From the NCBI GenBank assembly GCA_023453795.1, contig JAEXSP010000004.1, positions 124,001 through 188,000 of the forward strand: a stretch of DNA of 64,000 nt, written 5' to 3'. Below, in pieces: positions 8,601-16,400 of the stretch (its first letter is position 1; every line of letters begins with the position of its first letter). The position numbers and the translations under genes are program-made. The notes beneath the pieces were generated by a model that was not told the origin of the DNA, searched no databases, and worked only from the letters and a program-made list of their open reading frames with translations. The stretch comes from Bacillota bacterium (lineage in GTDB: Bacteria > Bacillota > Clostridia > Acetivibrionales > JAEXSP01).

Positions 8601-8627
8601 TGTGTCAAGGGACGGTTCCTTGACACA
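8601..8627 (+). repeat. REP-like palindrome upstream of the RAYT transposase
   Basis: A perfect 10-bp inverted repeat, TGTGTCAAGG (8601-8610) and CCTTGACACA (8618-8627), surrounds GACGGTT. The same sequence with a few changes returns in inverted orientation at 9499-9523, just after the transposase gene. Paired palindromes around a Y1 transposase are the usual RAYT/REP arrangement. Confidence 0.75.
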
Positions 8628-8680
8628 CAATTACAATTATGATATAATCTCCCTAAAGTAACCAATTGGGGAGATTTTTT

Positions 8681-9496
8681 ATGCCAAGAAGAGAAAGAAT
8701 CAAGAGTGAAAGTAATATTTATCATGTAATGGCAAGGGGAAATGAGAGGAAAAGTCTATTTATTGACGATGAAGACAGACAGCGATTTGTTGATACCATG
8801 AGGCGACTGATCGAAAAAACCGCTAACGATAAAAAGGAAAAGAAATTTAAAATATATGCATACTGTCTGATGGATAATCATGTACATTTACTTATAAATC
8901 AAGAGGAAGATACAGTTTCGAGGATTATGAAAAGGATAGGTACAAGTTACGCATATTATTTCAATAAAAAGTATGCGAGAATAGGCCACCTCTTTCAGGA
9001 CAGGTTCAGAAGCGAACCTGTTGAGGATGACGGGTATTTGCTGGCTGCTGTAAGGTATATACATAATAATCCCGTAAAAGCAGGATTAACGGCTGATGCC
9101 TGCCAATACAAATGGAGCAGTTACTCGGAATATATTGATGAGGATAAAACAAAAAGGTTTGTTGATACTGAAACAGTTTTGGGTATTTTCTCGGACAATA
9201 GACTTAAAGCAAAAGAATTATTCGAAAAATTCAGTCAGGAGAAGAATGAAGATATCTTTATTGAGTACAGTGAGTCAAATAAAGAAAAAGAACTGAACAG
9301 CAGGAAAGAGATAGAAAGCTATATTGAAAAGTATTTATCTGATAATATGTTGGAAAGAGCGGAGATAAATGATCCTGTGAACAGGACAAAAAGAAATAAG
9401 CTGATCAGCGAATTGAAAAGTAAATCCAACCTTTCAATCAGAGAAATGGCAAAGCTTTTAGAGGTTGACAGGGGAGTTGTTCAAAGAATAAAGTAA
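8681..9496 (+). CDS. REP-associated tyrosine transposase (Y1_Tnp / RAYT family)
   Basis: A 271-residue protein with the IS200-like Y1 HUH transposase domain in its first ~150 residues: SNIYHVMARGNERKSLF, then the HUH motif in YCLMDNHVHLLI (His-Val-His), and ARIGHLFQDRFRSEPVEDD with the following YLLAAVRYIHNNPVKAGL helix. The catalytic Tyr is expected in that last region. The C-terminal ~100 residues carry a helix-turn-helix-like end (SNLSIREMAKLLEVDRGVVQRIK), probably for REP DNA binding. ATG 8681 is preferred because GGGGAGA (8668-8674) lies 6 bases upstream. Inverted palindromes flank the gene. Such proteins move or domesticate REP elements rather than act as classical IS. Confidence 0.9.
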   Translation: MPRRERIKSESNIYHVMARGNERKSLFIDDEDRQRFVDTMRRLIEKTANDKKEKKFKIYAYCLMDNHVHLLINQEEDTVSRIMKRIGTSYAYYFNKKYARIGHLFQDRFRSEPVEDDGYLLAAVRYIHNNPVKAGLTADACQYKWSSYSEYIDEDKTKRFVDTETVLGIFSDNRLKAKELFEKFSQEKNEDIFIEYSESNKEKELNSRKEIESYIEKYLSDNMLERAEINDPVNRTKRNKLISELKSKSNLSIREMAKLLEVDRGVVQRIK

Positions 9497-9498
9497 CC

Positions 9499-9523
9499 GT
9501 GACAAAGAACCGTCCCCTGACAT
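9499..9523 (-). repeat. Inverted partner of the REP-like palindrome
   Basis: Read on the minus strand this segment contains GGGGACGGTTCTTTGTCAC, close to the upstream copy at 8601-8627, so the two face each other across the transposase gene. It begins two bases after the transposase stop codon. Confidence 0.7.
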
Positions 9524-9533
9524 GATAAATATT

Positions 9534-9564
9534 AAAAGCTTGGGGGCATGTCCCCCAAGCTTTT
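9534..9564. terminator. Bidirectional terminator between convergent genes
   Basis: A 13-bp perfect stem, AAAAGCTTGGGGG (9534-9546) and CCCCCAAGCTTTT (9552-9564), with a 5-base loop and T-rich continuation. It lies between the plus-strand transposase and the minus-strand kelch gene and can serve both. Confidence 0.85.
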
Positions 9565-9631
9565 TCTGTGGTCGTTGCATCCGGAATGTAATTTTATAGG
9601 CTCTCTATCTACCGAGTAGATGTATGTAAAT

Positions 9632-11605
9632 TTATTCTTTTGGAGGAGTAAACTCTTCTATAATATTTGATGTATTTGAAGAACTTCCTCCTATAGTATA
9701 GAACTTATTATTCACAAGTACGCAGCTTACATTTTCTCTTATATTAAGTCCTTTAGGCAATCTGCTCCAAACCTTCTTTCCAGGGTCATAACAGACTAGA
9801 CTTTCACCGCCGTACCCGGCCCTTGCCATCATGTAAATCTTCCCTTTATATATAACTGCTCCAAGGCCTGTAATACTATACGGAGCATCTGGAAGCGATG
9901 TCCAGGTGTCTGAACTGAAATCATAAACTTCAATTTTCTTTTCATAGCCATAACCACCAAAAGCATAAAGCTTATTGTTCAGTACTGCAAGATTATGTTT
10001 AAAACGACCCGTCAGCATACTGCTCTTATAAGACCAACTGTTTGTTGAGGGATCATATACTTCCATCGTCTTTTCATCGTCTGGATATCCACCGGAAACA
10101 TAGATTTTACCATTGTAAACAGCTACACCCGGCAATGCTCTTTTTTGGCCCATATCAGCTTTGCGATCCCATAATTCGGTTCCAGGGTCATAACACCATA
10201 ATTGATTCGAGTTTTGCCCTCCTATTATATAAAGCTTTCCATTTAATCCGACGGCTGCCATCCTATCTAGTTCACGACTAGGATCTTTTGCCATGGGGAG
10301 CTCGCCTTTTGTTTTCCACGTGTCTAACAGGGGATTATATTCATAAAGATTTTTATTGTGTCCACCAAGAGCATATATCTTACCATTGACCTCAACAGAA
10401 GCAGGTTCATCAATATTTACAGGGATGTCGGATTTTTTAGCCCATGTCCCGATACTTGCCTGATATTCTTTGTTTTTCTTTGCAATATCATCAGGAATGT
10501 CAATACTGAAATTTCCATTTATATCTGTAACATTTAAAGTAAAATTAAAAATTAATGGAAAGTGATTGCCCTCTAAAACATAATCAAATACAAATTCAGT
10601 GTGAAGATCTTTAAGGCAGTTCAAATTCTTATCGATAGATATCTCTGTAAAAAATGATTTTGGGTATATAGAAATACGCTTATCCTCTTCCTTATATCCC
10701 TCTATAAGTGTGTCAATTAAACTCTGTTGGTATGTATTACCTTTGAATCGAATCAGGTTTTTATCAGACACGGGCTGCAATTTCATTCCTATAAGTGTTG
10801 ATATATCATCGGTAATCATTGGTATGTTTTCATCAAGGAATGAACTCATATCATATGAGGCTTCTTTCCACGCAGATTGCTTTATATTTTTAGTGTATTC
10901 TTTTCCGAACAGAATATAATCCTCGTCCGAATCGCTTGTTTGATCGGGTATAGAGGTGTTAATTGATTTTTCATAGGATATCTTTTTTTCATTATCTACC
11001 TGAATACTGGAAGTCAATATATTTCTGAAATAATCTGTTTTCGTACTATCAGAATAAATTGTAGTCGTAATACTAAATTTATATTTAAAGCGATTTGCTC
11101 TTGATAAGTTCTTATCAAATTTTTCAAATTGTGTATAGTTTTTTTCTATATCAGTATGATTGGTTGCTAAAATCATGTTTACTTCGTTATCGACAATATA
11201 GTCTATTCCAAGGTTATCCATAATAAACCCGGATGGGACATAAAGTATTTTCTTATATGTAATAGGAGCTTCAGCTTTTATTGTTTTTCCATTAACAACA
11301 GCTGAACTGCCCGATTCTTTCATAATAATCTTCGTTTTATCCTTTATAATTGTCAGGCTTTTCTTTTTCGAGTCCCATATTATATGAGTTTTATCGTCCT
11401 TAACACCTATACTTTTCAAGAAATCTTTATATGGAAAGTATAATTTTCCGTTAATCATGATAGGGTTATTTTTGTATGAACTTACTTTACCATTAAAAAC
11501 TGTTTTGTAACCTGGCTTTTCAGTGATATTGTTTATTGCAGTACTTGTAACTGACAACGAACTGATCAGCATTGAAAATACGATGATAAAAATAATTTTT
11601 TTCAT
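9632..11605 (-). CDS. Secreted copper-amine-oxidase-N-like / kelch-repeat protein
   Basis: A 657-residue exported protein. Residues 1-23 form a signal peptide (KKIIFIIVFSMLISSLSV). Residues about 35-150 resemble the copper amine oxidase N-terminal-like domain found in many clostridial surface proteins (NGKLYFPYKDFLKSIGV, VVNGKTIKAEAPITYKK, YVPSGFI). Residues 155-375 have no recognised domain. From about 385 to the end there are about six kelch motifs, with recurring NGKIYALGG, NGKLYIIGGQ, NGKIYVSGGYP, NNKLYAFGGYG and NNKFYTIGGS, each followed by a Y-x-P-x-T-x-x-W element, so a six-bladed propeller is likely. AGGAGGAAC lies just before the ATG. Probably an extracellular binding protein; ligand unknown. 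It is transcribed away from the biosynthetic cluster. Confidence 0.8.
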   Translation of the reverse strand: MKKIIFIIVFSMLISSLSVTSTAINNITEKPGYKTVFNGKVSSYKNNPIMINGKLYFPYKDFLKSIGVKDDKTHIIWDSKKKSLTIIKDKTKIIMKESGSSAVVNGKTIKAEAPITYKKILYVPSGFIMDNLGIDYIVDNEVNMILATNHTDIEKNYTQFEKFDKNLSRANRFKYKFSITTTIYSDSTKTDYFRNILTSSIQVDNEKKISYEKSINTSIPDQTSDSDEDYILFGKEYTKNIKQSAWKEASYDMSSFLDENIPMITDDISTLIGMKLQPVSDKNLIRFKGNTYQQSLIDTLIEGYKEEDKRISIYPKSFFTEISIDKNLNCLKDLHTEFVFDYVLEGNHFPLIFNFTLNVTDINGNFSIDIPDDIAKKNKEYQASIGTWAKKSDIPVNIDEPASVEVNGKIYALGGHNKNLYEYNPLLDTWKTKGELPMAKDPSRELDRMAAVGLNGKLYIIGGQNSNQLWCYDPGTELWDRKADMGQKRALPGVAVYNGKIYVSGGYPDDEKTMEVYDPSTNSWSYKSSMLTGRFKHNLAVLNNKLYAFGGYGYEKKIEVYDFSSDTWTSLPDAPYSITGLGAVIYKGKIYMMARAGYGGESLVCYDPGKKVWSRLPKGLNIRENVSCVLVNNKFYTIGGSSSNTSNIIEEFTPPKE

Positions 11606-11636
11606 AGTTCCTCCTATATAAAGTTATTATAGAAAC

Positions 11637-11665
11637 ATTATACATATTACGTTGTTATTATACAA
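11637..11665 (-). promoter_or_regulatory. Sigma-A promoter for the kelch gene (minus strand)
   Basis: Read on the minus strand, TTGTAT (11660-11665) and a perfect TATAAT (11637-11642) are separated by exactly 17 bases and end 32 bases before the start codon at 11605. Confidence 0.6.
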
Positions 11666-11781
11666 TTACTGTTTGTATACAAAGATTCTACATATTATGA
11701 CTAACTTTGACATACCTCGTTGAGATTCATTCAAGTGTTCCTAACAAAATCGCCAAACTGTATGAAAGGCCTTGATAATAA

Positions 11782-11812
11782 TTGTCGAATAAAGTTGTAT
11801 ATAATTGTCGAA
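11782..11812 (+). promoter_or_regulatory. Tandem Spo0A-box-like repeats upstream of the MATE/NRPS-PKS cluster
   Basis: ATAATTGTCGAA occurs twice as an exact 12-base direct repeat starting at 11778 and 11801, 23 bases apart. The cores TTGTCGAA (11782-11789 and 11805-11812) match the 0A box core TGTCGAA. A third related site, TTGCCGAA, is at 11960-11967. They lie in the 395-base gap between the divergent kelch and MATE genes; the rest of this gap is AT-rich with a TATAAT at 11888-11893 and no recognisable -35 at normal distance. The Spo0A assignment is an inference from the motif. Confidence 0.5.
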
Positions 11813-12000
11813 ATATCACGAAAAACGGGTTATCAATGTATGTTGTTGCATCTGTTGCTATTAAACGTTAAAATAATCCCAGCTAATTATAATTGATGAT
11901 TTAAATTCTAAATTATGAAAAAATACGTATTCTTACATAATTCTTAAAATTATTCCGATTTGCCGAATTATCTTAGAAAATTTAAAAAAGAAGGTTATTT

Positions 12001-13383
12001 ATGCGGGGCAAGCTACATAGTCATAATGAAAACAATATGTTCGACGGGCCTGTTTTACCATTAATGTTCAAAATTGCACTCCCATTCATGGCAGGAATTT
12101 TCTTCAATTCGTTATACAATATTATAAATATTATTTGGCTTAGTCGGATTGATCTCAATGATCCGTCATATGTCGGCGGTGTTGGACTTGTTTTTCCCGT
12201 TGTCTCATTGGCAATTGCAATTAATAATGGATTGACGGTTGGTGTGAATTCATTGACTGCAAGGAGTATAGGAAAAAAGGATACTGTAGTTCTTCAGGTT
12301 ATCCCTAAAGCAGGATTGTGTATTGCTTTTGTTTTCTCAATATTAATGCTGGGAAGTGTTTATGTTTGCGGACCTCAGATTGTTAGGCTTCTGGGAGCTG
12401 AAAAGGGCTATTACACAAGTGCACTTGATTACCTTTATTATATAACTCCATCTGCGATAGGCTTATTCTTTTCAGCCGTATTTTGCGGTATCCTTCAGGG
12501 AGAAGGGGATATGAAGAGCGTTATGTTATCCATGTGCATAGGAACAATTGCCAATGTAATACTGGATCCGATCTTGATTTTCGGATTGGGAATGAAGGTC
12601 AAGGGGGCGGGATTGGCAACGTCGATATCACAAAACTTAGGTTTGCTGTATCTTATATTTATTTTTATAAAAAGGCGAAAGCCCATGGCTGGAAAGCAAA
12701 GAAATTGGTTCAGGTTGTCTTCCTCCGAATTTTCTGTGATGTATCAGATAATGAATGTAGGTTTTCTCCAAACAATAAGCTTATTGACGGTGTCACTAAG
12801 CTCGCTTGTTGCAAATAACATCGCAGCACATATTGATGCTGCTGCCGTCACGGGGTTTACCATTGCCGGAAGGACCGACCAGATCGTGTTTACGCCTATA
12901 TTTGCAATAGGCGCCGCACTTGTTACCATGATCGGACAAAATTACGGCAGGGGCTGCTATGAAAGGTTGAGAGAAATATGGAGAGTTTCTCTTATTGCAA
13001 CTTTTGTTGTATGTACCGGTATAGTGACAATCATGTTCTTTACGTCTGATTGGTTCATGCCCTTTTTCAGTGACGTTCCGAAAGTTATCAGATATGGTGT
13101 TCTGCAAGTCAAATTGGTGGATTATTCGTTTATATTCGGGGGAATCACTGTCACAGGCCGTTCACTTTTTCAGGGAATGGGAAAGGGGTTTCCGGCATTT
13201 TTCCTTACAGTTTCAAGATTCTTTATATTTACTGTTCTCTTTATGATTCTGTTTGTTTATGTTTTCGGATTGGGGATATGGGGTGTTTGGATAGGCTATA
13301 TTACCGGAAATGTATTCTCAGGTTTGATAGCTATAATGTGGGTTGACAAGACGCTGAAAAGACTTGTTAATAAAACAGTTTGA
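12001..13383 (+). CDS. MATE-family multidrug/secondary-metabolite exporter
   Basis: A 460-residue polytopic membrane protein with about twelve hydrophobic helices arranged in two homologous halves, typical of MATE antiporters that export drugs or metabolites with Na+ or H+. Recognisable pieces are LMFKIALPFMAGIFFNSLYN at the first helix, NGLTVGVNSLTARSIGKKD, GILQGEGDMKSVMLSMCIG and, in the second half, GAALVTMIGQNYGRG and GRSLFQGMGKGFPAF. AAGAAGG lies 7 bases before the ATG. It is the first gene of the co-directional run that continues into the NRPS-PKS genes 86 bases later, so export or self-protection for the product is a reasonable guess. Confidence 0.85.
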   Translation: MRGKLHSHNENNMFDGPVLPLMFKIALPFMAGIFFNSLYNIINIIWLSRIDLNDPSYVGGVGLVFPVVSLAIAINNGLTVGVNSLTARSIGKKDTVVLQVIPKAGLCIAFVFSILMLGSVYVCGPQIVRLLGAEKGYYTSALDYLYYITPSAIGLFFSAVFCGILQGEGDMKSVMLSMCIGTIANVILDPILIFGLGMKVKGAGLATSISQNLGLLYLIFIFIKRRKPMAGKQRNWFRLSSSEFSVMYQIMNVGFLQTISLLTVSLSSLVANNIAAHIDAAAVTGFTIAGRTDQIVFTPIFAIGAALVTMIGQNYGRGCYERLREIWRVSLIATFVVCTGIVTIMFFTSDWFMPFFSDVPKVIRYGVLQVKLVDYSFIFGGITVTGRSLFQGMGKGFPAFFLTVSRFFIFTVLFMILFVYVFGLGIWGVWIGYITGNVFSGLIAIMWVDKTLKRLVNKTV

Positions 13384-13469
13384 GCGAATAGGCATTCAAT
13401 AAGCCTAATTAAATGGGGTATCTATATTTTTAAATAGATCAGCATTATTGAAAAAAGGGGAGAGTAAAA

Positions 13470-16400
13470 ATGAATAGGGAAAAGAGGGATACTTTACCTG
13501 ATATCCTTTCTTATCGGGCTGAAAAAAAAGCGGACGAAGTTCTCTATAAATTTCTCAAAGATGGGGAAAAAGAAGAGGTGCCAATCACCTACGGTGAATT
13601 GGACAGAAAGGCCCGATGCATCGGGTCTATGCTGCAGAACCTTGGGGGTGAAAATGAAAGGGTATTGCTGCTTTTCCCTCCAGGGCTATCATACATAGCA
13701 GCTTTTTTCGGCTGTTTATATGGCGGAAGTACAGCGGTTCCGCTTTATCCGCCCAAGCGCAACAGGCACGATGAGAGGTTACAGGCTGTACTGGAGGATT
13801 CAGGGGCGAAAATAGCACTTACAACAAAGGATATTCTAGGTGATTTGAAAAAGAGGTTTGATCTCAACCCAGCCCTGGCATCGCTTAAATGGATAGCGAC
13901 AGATGATATTCAGGACTCCGGAGCTCCTGAGGGATGGGTAAGACCGTCTTTGAATCCCGAATCGATTGCATACCTGCAATATACGTCGGGATCGACTTCT
14001 ACTCCGAAAGGCGTTGTAATAAGGCATTCTAACGTAATGCAAAATCTTGAATATATTCATAGGTGTTTTGGACTAAGTGAAAACAGTAAAGGATTTATTT
14101 GGCTGCCGCCTTATCATGACATGGGTTTGGTAGGGGGAATACTGGAACCCTTATACGCTGGGTTTCCGATAGTACTGATGGACCCGGTGGTTTTCATGCA
14201 AAAGCCGATGCGCTGGCTTAAGGCGATTTCAGATTATAAGGCTACTTGCAGCGGTGGTCCCGACTTTGCTTATGAGCTTTGCACTAAAAAGGTGACTCCG
14301 GAACAGCTGGCAGAGCTTGATTTAAGCTCATGGGAACTCGCTTTTAACGGAGCTGAGCCCATAAGAGCCGAAACTATGGAGAATTTTGCGAAAACCTTTG
14401 CCTCCTGCGGATTCAGAAAAGAGGCTTTCTATCCCTGTTACGGGCTTGCGGAAGCCACTCTTATAGTATCGGGCGGGGACAAGCAATCACTTCCGTGTGT
14501 TAGAGAATTCGATGCTGATTCACTTGCGTTTGATGTGGCTGCGGATCCGAAAAAAGGGCAGAAAAGAGTTAACCGGCTTGTAGGATGCGGCGGAAGCATG
14601 ATTGGGGATATTGTCGAAATAGTACAGCCCGAATCACTTGAAGTTTGCGGCCCTGACAGGTGCGGCGAAATATGGGTGCAGGGGAAGAGCATCGCTGCCG
14701 GCTATTGGAATAATCCCATTGAGACCAAAAGATGCTTTGAAGCATATACGAAGGATGGCAAAGGCCCTTTCCTCCGTACGGGGGATATGGGCTTTTTTAA
14801 GGACGGAGAATTGTTTATAACCGGAAGAATAAAAGATGTCATCATCATACGGGGACGGAATCATTATCCTCAGGATATCGAGCTTACGGTTGAAAAGTGT
14901 CATCCGGCCTTACATGCGAAAGGCTGTGCAGCATTCTCAGTCGAGCGCGGAGGGCAGGAAGAGCTTATCATTGTTCAGGAAGCTGAAAGAACACTGAAAC
15001 AGGAAGAAACAGAAGATATATACGACCTGATACGCAGCGCTATTGCGAATAACCACGAGTTGAGAGCGGCTGATATAGTACTTGTCCGTTCCAGGTCGAT
15101 TCCCAGGACTTCCAGCGGTAAAATCCGAAGATTCGCAACAAGACAGTTATATCTCAACGGAGAGTTGATGCAGATAGCACGTAGTGCATTGCAGTCTGAG
15201 GAAACAACCGGGCATGAAGAAGAGGAAGCAGTGGAGATTTTTTCTGCAGAGCTTCTTAAAACCATGCCTGAAAATGAAAGACGTACTTATCTGGAAAAAT
15301 TCATACGCCAGGAGGTTTCGAGAATAATCCGCATGCAGGCAGTTAAGATAGAGCCGGATCAGCCCTTAAGTCAGCTTGGACTGGACTCGCTCATGGCTGT
15401 TGAGCTGCAGCAGGTTGTTGAAGATAAGTTCTCTGCCAGCATTCCGTTGGTTAAGATATTGGCTGATTTTTCATTGAGGAATATTGCTGAAGCAGTATAT
15501 GAACAAAGACAGGCATTGTCTTTGACAGCTGCTAATGAGTTTAACACTGCCGGAAATCAGGACGGTATATACCCGGTTTCACACGGACAGCAGGGTATAT
15601 GGTTCATGCAGGGCTTGAATCCTAAAAGCAGTGCCTACCACATCATAGGGTCATTTAAGGTTGACGGCAGTTTTAATTCTGAAGCGGCAATCAATTCTTT
15701 CAAGGTTTTAATTAAGAACCATCAAAGTCTCAGGACAGTTTTTACAATGAAGGACGGACAGGTGGTTCAAAAAATCCTGGCAGAAGGTGAACTCTCCTGG
15801 ACAGAGGAAGCTGCGTCCGGGTTAGACCATATCGGTTTGGAGAAAAGAATGCTTGAGGAAGCACACAAGCCTTTTGACCTTGAGAACGGTCCTTTGTTCC
15901 GGGTATATCTTTTCCATAAATCTTCTTCCGAGCATTATCTTTTATTTGTGATACATCACATCATATCGGATTTCTGGTCATTATCCATACTGACCGAGCA
16001 GTTTGGCATGCTTTATGCTGAATTTGCTGAGGGAGGTCAGGGAAAGCTTGAAATGCACCCGTACAGCTACGGGGATTTCGCATGCTGGCAGAAGGAAATG
16101 CTGGCGGGCGAACGTGGTGAGGTGCTAAGAAAATTCTGGGGTGATAAGTTAAATGGCGATTTGCCGGTTCTGAATATACCGACCGACTTTAAAAGGCCCG
16201 GTTTACAAACGTATGAAGGTGCAAGCGCCTCCATTCAGCTCCCTGCAAAGCTTATAAGAAGTATAAGGGATTTAAGCCGTTCGGAAGGCGTCACAGCGTT
16301 TACAGTAATGCTGTCGGCTTACTACATGCTGCTGAACAAATATACAAAGCAGGATGAAATAATTGTAGGGACACTGGTTGCCAACAGAGAAAAGGATAAA

